A stretch of DNA of 64,000 nucleotides from Mytilus californianus. Its lineage: Eukaryota > Mollusca > Bivalvia > Mytilida > Mytilidae. Positions 1-13,800 of the stretch are shown here, piece by piece. The notes beneath the pieces are model-generated. The model did not search any database. It was not told where the DNA came from and saw only the letters and a program-made list of their open reading frames with translations. The position numbers were made by a program, and so were the translations under genes. The stretch covers positions 2,619,501-2,683,500 of the forward strand of contig NW_026262701.1 of assembly GCF_021869535.1 (NCBI RefSeq), given 5' to 3'. Positions within the stretch are counted from its first letter, which is position 1; every line of letters starts with the position of its first letter.

Positions 1-1661
1 TGATCTACAAGGCCTGGAAAATGTAAAGATTTTGTTTGTATTGTCATTTCATATCAGATTTTATACCTGTCAACTTTCACGGTTAAGGTGCAAACTTCAA
101 GATTTTGACCCCTTGTCAGGATCATGAAAAAAATGTTGGTTCCTGATTTTGAACTTTTCCAAGTGGAGACAATCGTGATCAGCCATAACTTGTTTGAAAA
201 TTTTGAGTTGTATTCCTGTGTCTGTATGTCAGAATTGTCAAAATCATGATCATTTTGGACCAATTTTCATCTACAAGAAGGTTATTACACCACAAAAGTG
301 TGGCTGGTTGACAAATTTAACGATAGCTATATTGCATGCGCCTTTTGCAAAGTCTGCAATAGAGACCAGAACCTTTACCATGGTTGCCTGAATACATTTC
401 AAAGCATGCTTGACTGTCAATTTCATCAGAAGTAGCTCAGAACTCTACCAAGTCTGTCAGTAACTCAATTTTGTACAACCAAATGATGAGCAACTCAAGA
501 TGGTCAAGCAAGCTGGTACAGTTAATACAAAAGAACTTTTCATAAGACATTTTCATCAATGTGAGCATGTTGACCTAAATCAGACTATTAAAATATGAAT
601 CAAGTTTAGTATAAGTCTATGATTTGTGCTTTCTTTGATACAGTTTGAGTTGCAGTGCTACCTTGAACACATTAAATAGTAGCTTATGGACATTACCCTT
701 TTTTTAACAGATTATACAGTTTTTTTTTCTGGTTATTAAGTTATCAAATCATTTAAAGTATGGATTTTAATTTTTCACAAGAAATCTGATAAATGTCCTT
801 TTTTGTCCATATTTTTAAATTGGAAAAGTCAACAGTTACTTATTCTTACACAAGAAAATATTTGTTGGTATTCTAGCTAAATGTACTATCTTTTCTACAC
901 ATTAATACTAGTACAAGACTCATACAAATAAAAAAGCAGAGAAGAGCTTACTAGTTTATCATTAGTATACCATAAGAGAAAAAAAGATATGACAATATTT
1001 CTAGAGTACAAAAATCGCACACAAAAACGCTGCAAACATTTGTTACCCTTAAAAATATTGTTGGGCATTAAAAACCACAATGGGGATTTTCAAATGATGG
1101 CAAGTATGAAGTTCAAGATTTTTCTTATCCCGGCCATTACAATTTCTTAAATGTAAGACAACCAAATATGTGTAGGAAAAGCTTGCATTTTGTCAGTCTA
1201 TTGTCTTACAAAAATATTGAAGTATCACAAACTCTTTTGAAAACTAATAATGGCCCCATAGGCAATTTGTATTAAGAAGTTTCACTGTAGTCTACACAAA
1301 TGCCCATAAATTATGTAGAATATGTACATACCACTATGGTGCCAAGAAGGTCTACTTTGTAATATTTTGGCCTCGAGCATCACTGAAGAGATAATTGTAG
1401 AAATGTGTATCTGGTGCATTAAAATTGGTACCATTTATGTTATTTGAACATATTAAAACTTAACACATAACCCAGGTGCACAACACAGGCTCCATAGAAA
1501 ATCTTACTGCTATTTATTTAATTAGAATTGCTGAAACATATTTATATTGCTAAAACTAGATCTTGAGATTACATTCCTTATTTAAGCAATTTGACTACAA
1601 AGATAAATTTGATTTTGTTAGGATGTTTTTCAATACATTTTTATTTTATCTAATCTTTCAG
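1..1661 (+). other. Intron of gene A, no exon seen
   Basis: The exon at 1662 begins with the last base of a split codon and encodes only the second half of a VWC domain. The first-half exon should therefore lie upstream. I looked for its signature (Cys, a Tyr-x-Gly pair, Trp, Gly-Cys-Asp) in all three forward frames and saw none, so the intron probably runs off the left edge. The short open frames here look like chance. Confidence 0.6.
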
Positions 1662-1873
1662 ATGTCCATCATACAATAATTTACCAAAACAGTGTTTCAC
1701 AACAACTGAACAAGGCAAATGTTGTAAAACAATTAAATGTGCCAACAAAGATGGATCGTTAGTGAAGCCAAATGCTCAATTCCCAGTTGTTGGTTCATAT
1801 ACTGGTGGATTCTCAGGATTCAGACCTGGAGTATCCTATAATCCAGGAATTAACAGCACTAGTGGTGTTAGAT
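1662..1873 (+). CDS. Gene A exon: VWC second half plus linker
   Basis: Acceptor tctttcag/A and donor T/gtaaga. It encodes the C-terminal half of a VWC domain (CPSYNNLPKQC, then GKCC and IKC). A roughly 45-residue linker rich in Gly, Pro, Ser and aromatics follows, with one NST sequon near its end. It enters in phase 2 and exits in phase 1. Confidence 0.88.
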
Positions 1874-4800
1874 GTAAGATTTTGTTCTCCAGAATTGTAC
1901 AGATAGATGCAGATATAGTCTGATCTAAGAGTAGATATTTTATCTCGCTTGATTTTTTTTTCCATTTCTCGTCTGTTTATTTTGGATATATCAAAGTTTG
2001 TAAAATTAACTACAACGAAATAGGGTCTGAGATTTTTCCTAATGAAAAAAAGTAGTACATCATATTAAGTACTTTGTAACACTAGTTTTTTTTCCTTGTC
2101 TTTGTAGTTGATTACCATTCTAAAGTGTGTTTTTTACAGCTGTTTGATACACTAAATTCTACATTATAATCTTTTTTCTTGTGTTTACAGTGGGTTGTAT
2201 CTATAAAGGACAACTATATAAAGCTGGTGATGAATGGGACGATGGTTGTGATTTCCATTGTAAATGTGTGGATAGTAAAACTGGAAGATATCAGTGTACC
2301 GCTCAGTTAGTATTTCATTTTATTGTTTACCCCTGATTAGAATTTAACCAAAGAAAATGAAGGGTTGTAAATAATTGACTTATATTTTTTTCTGAGAATT
2401 TTGGAAAAAAGTAAATTATTCAGTTTTGTTTTTAAAAAAAAGGGGGTTGGGGGGGGGGGGGGTGTTACCAAGGGAACTGGTTGGAATGCAGACATTAAAT
2501 TTGATGCCATATTTAGGGAAACAACTGAGGGTTACATAGGTGACCTATTGTAAATTTCTAATATCCCCATTTTTGGTTAAATATAGGCCTCATCTACCTT
2601 TGATAGCACAAACAACAAAATGCAGCGAAACAAACATTCTTTAGATCCTTTCCATGTCCAGCAATTTATTGACTATTTCTTCTCAAGAGTTATTCAAGTT
2701 TTAAAATGATGAATGTACCATACTTGTCAAGAAAACTATTTTATTGGAAGTTGTGCATGGTTACTAATGGTGTTCATGATTTCCTGTCCTTCTTTCCAGT
2801 TGATTGTATTGTCTTGATTTGCCCTGACACTCTTTATTCTTATGTCTTGTTAATTCAGATGTCCAGAGTTCACTAGACTTCCTGCTCTCTGTGAACTTAT
2901 ACCTGTATCAGGTCAATGTTGTAAGAGACTGCAATGTAGAACTCCAACGACAGTAGCCCCAGGTGTTGTAACTCCTACTCCCATCATACCAACACCAGAT
3001 CCCCACCCTGGATGTACTGATGTTATAGATAACTGTGCTGATTATGGCCAGTCTGTATGTCAGCCACCATATGATGCCTGGGCAAGGAGAAATTGTCAAC
3101 ATTATTGTGGAAATTTGTGTGGTATGTATTCACTAGTTAATACAATTTTTTTTTAATTGGATGGAGAATAACATAAGTGAATTAATTTGTAGAATTTGGT
3201 CTGACCAACTTGATGGTACATACCAAAAGTATCAATTTAAATACATTGCTTGCCATTATTTGATATAAGTTGGCTTCTTTTCCAACTTTATTTAGATAAG
3301 TAATCAAATTTTGATTTCCTCTGGTTTTATCAGGGCAAAAGCCAGTCATGTGATCAGTGCATGCATAATTTATTTTCAATTCTCTCTAGATTTACCATTA
3401 GGCAAAGCAATGAATAAAAAGGGCAGTCAATTTCCAGTAAAAATATTGACATTAAGCACATTTTTGGATAGTTTTAACTACTTATTCTCTTGATGATCTT
3501 TTAAATTTTAGAAAAGTTCTATATGTGCTATTCTAACATCAACTATGGAGAAACATTTCAAAAGACTCTTTCTTTCTGGTATATACCTTAAGCTACATTT
3601 TTCCTTTGGTCTGCTGAAAAATGCAAGTTCTATAGCTCTTTGATATCACCTGTCAGCAGAGCGTCTCACCATAGAAGATTCATTTATGTTTAAGATTAAA
3701 AAAAATCCTATGAAAAGATAACTAATTCTAATAAAATTGAGAATGGAAATGGGGAATGTGTCAAAGAGACAACAACCCGACCACAGAGCAGACAACAGGA
3801 CGAAGGCCACCAATGGGTCTTCAATGCAGCGAGAAACTCCCGCACCCGGAGGCGTCCTTCAGCTGGCCCCTAAACAAATATGTATACTAGTTCAGTGATA
3901 ATGGACGTCATACTAAACTCCAAATTATACACAGGAAACTAAAATTAAAAATGATACAAGATTAACAAAGGCCAGAGGCTTCTGACTTGGGACAGGCGCA
4001 AAAATGCGGCCAATTTTGTTTTTAATAAAAAAAAACAGGTCTTCCTTTGACCTTCCTCATTAGAAATCATAGTTTTTTCATAGTTTTTTTCAATAATTTC
4101 CAATCAGCTGTGTTGATACCTAAGTATTAATAATTGACATTGTTTCTTACAGCTCAGCCTGGTATGACAACACCTACACCTTTATGTCATGATAAACTTC
4201 CAAACTGTGATTTATATGGTAAAAAGTCTTGTATCAACGAGTACGTACCATGGGCTAAAGAAAACTGTCAACATTTTTGTCATATGTGTCGTAAGTTTAG
4301 GATAAGTCACAAATCCTTATTAGTATGATTATATAATAAGCACACATGATATATTATACCCAGATGTTCAAGTTACAAAATTATGTGTATTTGTATAACC
4401 AAACTTGTCAAAAAAACTAAAACTATTTGAATAAATATTACATCAGTTGTGCATTGCATATGAATCTATCTGCTATAAAATTGGGTTCAACTACAACGGT
4501 AGATAACTCAAATTCTAGCTATATAATATGCTAAAATGAGTTCCTTTGCTAAATACGATTTGATGTTTAATTTAAAGCTCACATTGCTTTAGTGGAAGCA
4601 ATTTTTACCCTTAGTGCTCACAAGCACTTTGATTTTAAAACTTCTATCATCTATCATCTCTTTAATCTACCTATGGATATTTGTATTTCAGCTGATCAGA
4701 TGACAACTGCTACACCATCCTGTGTTGACCAGAACCCCTCTGCCTGTGCAGAAATTGGGCCAGATGTTTGTACTTTGCTTATTGACTTTGCCAGAGTAAA

Positions 4801-7800
4801 TTGTGCTCACCAGTGTAACTTATGCCCTAAACCATCAGTGCCATCAGTACAAGTAACAAGTATGTTGTCATTACAATGTTTAACTTATGTCCTAATTTTT
4901 CAGTACCATCAGTACAAGTAAAAAGTACCTTGTCATCACAATGTGTAACTTATGTCCTAAACCTTCAGTGCCATCAGTACAAGTAACAAGTATGTTGTCA
5001 TTACAATGTGTAACTTATGTCCTAAACCTTCAGTGCCATCAGTACAAGTAACAAGTATGTTGTCATTACAATGTGTAACTTATGTCCTAAACCTTCAGTG
5101 CCATCAGTACAAGTAACAAGTATGTTGTCATTACAATGTGTAACTTATGTCCTAAACCTTCAGTGCCATCAGTACAAATAATAAGTATGTTGTCATTACA
5201 ATGTGTAACTTATGTCCTAAACCTTCAGTGCCATCAGTACAAATAATAAGTATGTTGTCATTACAATGTGTAACTTATGTCCTAAACCTTCAGTGCCATC
5301 AGTACAAGTAACAAGTATGTTGTCATTACAATGTGTAACTTATGTCCTAAACCTTCAGTGCCATCAGTACAAATAATAAGTATGTTGTCATTACAATGTG
5401 TAACTTATGTCCTAAACCTTCAGTGCCATCAGTACAAGTAACAAGTATGTTATCATTACAATGTGTAACTTATATCCTAAACCTTCAGTACCATCAGTAC
5501 ATGTATGTTATCATTACAATGTGTAACTTATGTTCTAAACCTTCAGTACCATCAGTACATGTATGTTATCATTACAATGTGTAACTTGTGTCCTAAAACT
5601 TCAGTACCATCAGTACATGTATGTTATCATCACAATGTGTAACTTATGTCCTAAACCTTCAGTACCATCAGTACATGTTTGTTATCATCACAATGTGTAA
5701 CTTATGTCCTAAACCTTCAGTACCATCAGTACATGTATGTTATCATCACAATGTGTAACTTATGTTCTAAAACTTCAGTACCATCAGTACATGTATGTTA
5801 TCATTACAATGTGTAACTTATGTCCTAAACCGTTATTACCATCAGTACATGTATGTTATCATCACAATGTGTAACTTATGTCCTAAACCTTCAGTACCAT
5901 CAGTACATGTATGTTATCATCACAATGTGTAACTTATGTCCTAAACCTTCAGTTCCATCAGTACATGTATGTTATCATCACAATGTGTAACTTATGTCCT
6001 AAACCTTCAGTACCATGCTATCATCACAATGTGTAACTTATGTCCTAAACCTTCAGTACCATGCTATCATCACAATGTGTAACTTATGTCCTAAACCTTC
6101 AGTACCATGCTATCATCACAATGTGTAACTTATGTCCTAAACCAATATTACCATCAGTATAAGTAACAAGTGATTAATGGTGTATTACACCACTTTCAGC
6201 ACTCTTGGCTATACTCTGATGTCCCTTTTTAGCTCACCTGGCCCAAAGGGCCAAGTGAGCTTTTCTCATCACTTGGCGTCCGTCGTCCGTCGTCGTCGTT
6301 AACTTTTTACATTTTGAACTTCTTCTAGAGAACCACTGAATGGAATGAAACCAAACATGGTATGATTTCCTTATGAGGTGCTGACCAATTGTTGTTACTT
6401 TGAAGACGATCCGTAATCCAAGATGGCCGCCTGCGGGGGACTTAGTTTAACATTGGACCCTATGGGAAATATTTACAAATGTCTTCTTTTAGAGAACCAC
6501 TGAATGGAATGAAACCAAACATGGCATGAATGTTCCTTATGAGGTGTTGACCAAGTGTTGTTACTTTGAAGCCGATCCATCTTCCAAGATGGCGGCCAGC
6601 GGGGGACTTAGTTTAACATAGGACCCTATGGGAAATACATACAAATGTCTTCTTTTAGAGAACCACTGAATGGAATGAAATCAAACATGGCATGAATGTT
6701 CCTTATGAGGTGCTGACCAAGTGTTGTTACTTTGAAGCCGATCCATCATCCAAGATGGCCGCAAGCGGGGAACTTGGTTTAGCATTGGACCCTACTGACA
6801 ATACATACAAATGTCTTCTTTTAGAGAACTACTGAATGGATTGAAACCAAACATGGAATAAATGTTTCTTATCAGGTGCTGACTATAACCCTATGAGAAA
6901 TACATACATATGCTTCTTCTAGAGGTGCACTGAATGGAATGAAACCAAACGTGGCATAAATGTTTCTTATGAGGTGCTGATGAAGTGTTGCTACTTTGTT
7001 GCCGATTTACTGTTCAAGATGGCCACCAAGATTTTTGATTAAATTACAGGGCTAATATTAAACCAAATTTAGTCCACTCATTATTAGGTATCTGTTATGA
7101 TTTTAATCTATTTTTACATGATTTCCAAAACCAAAGAAGAATCAGGTGAGCGACACAGGCTCTTGAGAGCCTCTAGTTTATTATTGGAGTGAAGCCAGAG
7201 TGCCTGGAGAAAACCTTAGACCTCTGAAAGTCAACTTGAAACTGAGTACACATATTTATTATGATATGAATTCTTAATTACATGCCAAATTAAGGATTTG
7301 ACCCAGAGCAGACCATATAAACGAAAGAATTATTTTAGTTTGTTCTAAATTGTGCTGTTAAGCCACTGTCCATGTTTTGTTAAAAACTTTGCCAAATGCA
7401 GCCCTGAATATTCTTGTTGCTTATTCAAGAAGCAAGCTGTTAGTTGAACTAAATTTGAAGAAACATTACTTTTAGCACATTTTATATCATTTTCATTCAT
7501 GATATATTTAATGATGTCAAGAAGGGTGGTAACTAATGATATATATCATTCCATAACATTTTATATTATATATTTTTAGCACCATCACCAAATGGTTATG
7601 TCCTATTGATGAAGGGTGTGACTGGAGTAGGAACATATCCACCTGGTATTACTGACTTATTTGGATTATGGAATTCTACTAAGACCATTAATGAATTCCA
7701 ACCAGGAGCCAACTCACTGACACCAAACTTCCCTGGACACTATAAACCAGGATTGTCTAACAACTGGCCAGGTCTTTGTTTAGATAAGGTATAGAAACAG

Positions 7801-10800
7801 TTTTATAAGTGATCCTCTGTCTGTTAACAATACACAATTCCACTGACTTTTGCCTGATTTTGACAATTTTTGCACGAGTTAAAGAACTTTGACCGTTTTA
7901 AGTGTATAGTTGACCTTCTGTATTGTTATTTGAATTTGATAAATTTTTCAGAAATTATAGGACTTTGACCATTTTTGCTTATTGTTGCATAATGACTCCT
8001 TGTGAAACCTTTGATACCTTTTGACCAAAGATTTTCAAATTTTGAAGAATTTTTCTGGACTATTGTTTGCTTTATCATAGCATAATGACACACTGTGAAT
8101 GCTACCTCCATGCATACAATTTCCATAGTATAATACTTATTGAGATTGTTCTGTCATTTGAAATTGACCTCACTTTACCCTCATTTAAATAATCAATTTT
8201 TGCAGAAGATATGAAACGATGAATAGTTTTGGCCAAATGTAATATTCACAAAAAAAGATTTGAATCTAAATTCCTTTTTTACCCTGTCAGATTGCAAACA
8301 ATTTGGTCACCAGTTAAAATTACTTTTAAGTCAAAATATTACAGGAATGCTATTTTATCTCTCATAAGTTTTTTTATACTGTATATAAATAGGAAAGTGT
8401 GAAAGAAATTCTCTTCTTCACTGTAAAAGTAATTTTAATTACACAAGCCTTAATGAAAGTGGTAATCAGCTTGATATTAGACCATACATCTGTGAACCAC
8501 ACTTTGAAAGAACATTAAAGCCACTGAATGGGCATAGATGGACTGAATAGACATACTAAATTACTATATCAATTTGTGTAATTCCAAAGTATTTCCTTGA
8601 AAGGAGAAAGGAGTAGTATTTGGCCTGAAAATGAAATGCATTTCAAAAAAATTTCAGTTTATAGCATTACATGTTGAATAATAAAACTATACACATTAGA
8701 ACATTACTATTACATATAAAAATCTAACACAGGAGAAGTATTTAATCATATAGACTGACCATAAAATGTGGTTTTTCTTTTATCCTAGTGTTTTTTCTCC
8801 ATTTAACTAATGCCTATTTACTAAAATGATTGGTCAAATTTCACTGATAACATTTTAATGACGTTTCAATATTTTTAGCACACCCGGCCCAAAGGGCAAG
8901 TGTAAGCTTTTGCCATTATTTGGAATCCGTTGTCCATCATCATTCTTTAACTTTTACAAAGATCATCTCCTCTGAAACTACATGCCCAAATTAAACCAAA
9001 CTTGATCACAATCATCAGTGGAGTATTTTGTTAAAAAAAGTGTCCAATAACTAGGCCTTCCAACCAACATGGCCAATATGGCTATAAATAGAACACAGGG
9101 GTAAAATGCCAGTTTTGTCTATAATCTTAAAAACCACCATAGATAGAGAAAATTTGACAAGGCAAAAATGTTAAGAATGATGAAATCTACCTTCTACCTA
9201 CTAAAATCAAAACTGTCAGATGACTTCCTGTAGGAGTTATTGCCATTGAATTACAAATTTTACCATTTATTTTCCTTTTTGCCTTACACCTTGAAAATTA
9301 TATGAGATAGATATAAACTTAATGCAGCAAAAATGATCATCAAGACCAGATCTACAAATAAGTCTGCATGGCTAAAATTGTCAGTTGTTTCCTTATTTGA
9401 GTAATTGCCTTTATAAGACAATTTTTACCGTTTATTTGCTTTTTGCATATTATCTTGAAAACTATAATAGATAGATAGAATCATTAAAAAGCAAAAATTA
9501 TCAGTAAGACAAGATCTAGAAATAACTTAATTGCATAAATTGTCAGTTGGTTCCTTATAGGAGTTATCACCCTTAGATAATTATTTTTACCATTTTTTTC
9601 ATTTTTGCCTATTATTAGATTATTATCTTGAAAACTATAATAGATAGATAGAAACATTTGAAATCAAAACTGATCAACAAGACAAGATCTGCGAATAGGT
9701 TAGCTAACATATAGATGATTTGACAGTTATAACATGTTGTTTTCATTTTTTAACTTCTTATAGGGGTTATTGCCATTAAATGAAATTTTTGACACTTTTT
9801 TGTGTTTTGGCCAGAAACTATATAGTAGTCTCAAATTTTGGAGAGCACATTTAAGAAAATGCACATAGACCTAGGTGAGTGACACAGGCTCTATAAAGCC
9901 TCCAGTTCTGTTTCTAAAGGTTAATTCTGACCTTTAAGAAGGTAATAAGTAATGAAATCCTGTAATGTTGTCTTTTAGTGTGAACTCATAGGAGCTTATC
10001 TTTTCATATTTGACTAAAATGACTGAAAATGAAGTACAGCTATTAAAAAAATGTGTTTATTTCAGGTCAGGGTATCTATATACAAAAATGGTGTTGAGAA
10101 AGCTTTCATGTTGTTCAATGCTACTGGAGCAGATAAGATGAGTTGGTTTACACCTAGCAGAATCATAGATTCATCTTGGGTGGATTTGCAATCTACAACT
10201 AAACAGTACTTTGCAATGTCTCAGTAAGTATTAATACATTTGATATGGTTTCTAGTCCAGATTCTCAGATAACAAATTCTAAGTAAGTAATGTTAAACAT
10301 GCATATGCTGATTCCCTCTGGTTTGAAATTTGTATGCCCCTGCTTCTATGTGTCTGGCCTTTGTTTTACAAGAATTCTTACCACAATTTCATGTAAATCA
10401 GGAACTATTCAGGATACCTAAGATCAATTTAGTCCTAAGTTTTTTGTGTGATACACAAGTCTGGGGCATATATTAAAATAATCCTGAAAATTCAAGATTA
10501 TTTTTAGTACACCAGTATACAATGATGGCTTACAAATCAAGTTTTCCTTTATTCTAGTGATTGATTACAGCTTCTGGACTTTTTTTTGTAATGCCTTGAA
10601 TTTGCTCTTGTTAACACACCTTTTTCAGAATCAGTGCCCTTTGATATTTTATTAACATTGTACTGATTGTATCTGTGGAAAAAATAACCATTTCAGAGAT
10701 CCAGATTTCCTCAGAGAATTCTATGCCAGTCAGAATGCTGATAAATCCAAATGTGATTCAACTGGTTGGATGTTTATATCTACAGCAAACAGGTGTTATA

Positions 10801-13800
10801 TGGAACCAGAAAAGAAACCAGCTTTCTATTATGCTCCAGGACAGACCTCAGCTCATTGGGGATATAGTGAGTCTTTATTCTAACATTCGCCGATGACATT
10901 TTGTTTTTCCATAGACAAAATTTTGGAAAAAACGAGATTTAACTCCCAAGTGAAAAATTTAATACGTCACATTATTCATGTTCATTCATATCAATTTATC
11001 AATGAAATGCATGCAACATCATTCAAAAAACGAACAACTAGGGCAGCATTTGGTACTTGTGAAATAGTTTGTTTGATTACTACATTTAACTTCATATTCT
11101 ATAGAAAGATATTGTTTAGACAAATTGCTGATTAAAAGAATAATTTTAATTTATTTGATGATACTGACTACATCAGCTCTCAATAAGGAGTAGTTTGATA
11201 TTCTTTCAAATGAAGTAACAAAAATGCTACTTTTCTATGATTAAAGACTTGGTAAAATTTCAAATCCAAGTACAATTCTGAGAAGCTCGTAGCAGCTTTC
11301 CACCAAAATAAACATACACTTCAGTGTCTTAAACTTAGTTTTCAGCACATAATTTTTAAGATACTAAGTTGCCCTACAAACAAGGATGCATCTTGGCAAC
11401 CAGTTCAATACCAAAATAAAATTATACTGTGTTGTCAGATCAGTATTTTACATTTCATAGACGTAAGCTAAATTCATGTTAGTTCTCAGAAATCTAAAGT
11501 CATAAAATGTAGTACATAGGATATTTTAGGAGCAACATTTTCTCCCACCAATATTAAAATGTTGAAAAAGAGGGGAGAAAGATACCAGAGGGACAATCAA
11601 ACTCATAAATCGAAAATAAACTGACAACGCCATGGCTTAAAAAGGAAAAGACAAACAGACAAACAATAGTACACAAAACACAACATAGAAAATAAAGACT
11701 AAGCAACACGAACCCCACCAAAAACTGGGGGTGATCTCAGGTGCTCCGGAAGGGAAGACAGCCCAAGCCCTATGAAATTATGTCATTAATACATATATTT
11801 AAACCATGTTTGTCATAAAGTGAAATTTTACTTCTGTGACTGTTTTGATGGTCATATTAGCTGCTTTAGAAATATTTGTGAGAATGATGGACAATTTGTA
11901 GTCATGAAGTACACATTTAAGATTGAGAATTATGAGTGATTAAAATTTTGTTTACAGCTAAAGCAGGTGTTGGTGATGTCTTCACTATCCAGGGACATAG
12001 TACATGTAAGTATCTAAGGTATAACAAGTGTCAGATGCCATCTTTAACAGCTTTCCTAAGACTTATCATAAAAGGGCAGTGGTTTCAAAATGGTCATCAC
12101 ATTGAACTGCTGAAATAAAGAATTAATAGGTATAATATTGATATAATCTCAAAAGTCAATGATAAGGACCATACCATAAAAGTCAATGTGGAATGGTAGG
12201 CAGACAATGATTGTATGTTCATTTGATGTAGACAATTCTCTTACAACTTTAAAGATAATTGACTTATAGTAGCAGCTAACTGTGAATATTATTGTTTTCG
12301 AGAAGTTAAATATCCTTTTTTTTTCATCCAGTTAATACATTAAAAAAAACTATTGTCACTTTAAGAATATTTATTGTGTCATTAATGCCATCCTTGTCTC
12401 ACCATTTTAAATCAATCTTCTTTATTCTTTAAAAAGAAAGAAATAATGTGAAATCGAAATTTACTAAAACTTTATTTATTCGTCCTGATTAAGTTCTTGT
12501 AATATACAGCTAACATGCAGACCCATGTTTGTTATTGAATTGTAAATAAAAGATTTAGAAATCACAGGGCTTGAAAACATAACCTTTTGATTTGTATATA
12601 TGGTTCTGATACTTGTTAAACATTCCTGATTTACTGAATTATTTATATTTAATAGGTCCAAACAATGTGGTACTACCAACAGTCAATACAACTGGTAAGT
12701 TCTATATTTAGTTTCCAACTTACCTCTTATTTCACCCATGATATATATTTCCTGTACCAAGTCAGGAATATGGCAGTTGTTATCAAATAGTCCGTTTCTA
12801 TGTATGTTGGCGTTTGTTTTTGTTGCAGTTCAATGTTTCTGTTGTTCCGTTGTTTTCCTCTTATAGTTGATGTGTTTTCCTCGGTTTTAGTTTGTAACCC
12901 CGGTTTGTTTTCACTTAATCGATTTATGACTGTTGAACAGTGGTATACTACTGTTGCCTTTATTTACATCTAATTATGAATATGTTTACCGAGTCCTGAA
13001 ATTTAGATACAATCTAGGTAAACTCTTGATCCTTTAAATAAACTTATTCTAAAAGGTTATCAATTCAAACACTGTAATAAGATCTTTGAATATTATTTTT
13101 ATTGGTAAAAATTTAAAAAAAATGATTTTGTAATCAGTTTACTTAAACAACACTAAATGTTATTGTTATACATATATGCACATTCACGGTTCTTCAATCT
13201 GTTACACATTGGATGTTAGTGGTGTAGTGATTGGTTATTTAGTCTTAGATAAATGATTTTTTATTAGTTGTTATTGGCTTTGAACTAGCTGGCAGTAACT
13301 GCGCATACTCTCAGATCTGTACTTTGTGTCTTTTCTGTTGTTGGGGATGTATAAATTCCCTGCCACATCTGGTCTGTTGTTTTTCTACTTTGTATCGATC
13401 TGATAAGTTTAATCCTTTTCAACAGATTTTTATAGTTCCTATGTTGTACTGTGACACCAATGTCCCATGTTTGAGGGAGGGTTTGGCGTCAGTAAATATG
13501 TTTAACCCCACCACATTCTGTATGTCCAAAATCAGGAGCCTGTAATTCAGTGGTTGTCGTTTGTTGCCGTATATCATAAATTGGTTTTTTTTTGTTTATT
13601 GTTTTGTACATAAATCAGACTTATTAGTTTTCTCTTTGAATTGTTTAAATTTATCATATCAGGGGCTTTTATAGCTTACTATGCGGTATTTCTTTTGCTC
13701 ATTGTTGAAGGCTGTACAGTGACCTATAGTTGTAAACTTCTACGTCATTTTGTTGCTTGTGGAGAGTTGTCTCATGGGCGGTCATACCACATCTTTTCTT

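Noticed and set aside
4153..4859. Toxin gene, because of ShK domains
   Set aside because: ShK domains are common cysteine-rich modules in many animal extracellular proteins; here they are internal parts of a large multidomain protein with VWC modules.
4810..6166. CRISPR-like array
   Set aside because: The units are contiguous with no unique spacers, and the sequence is eukaryotic and derived from an exon end.
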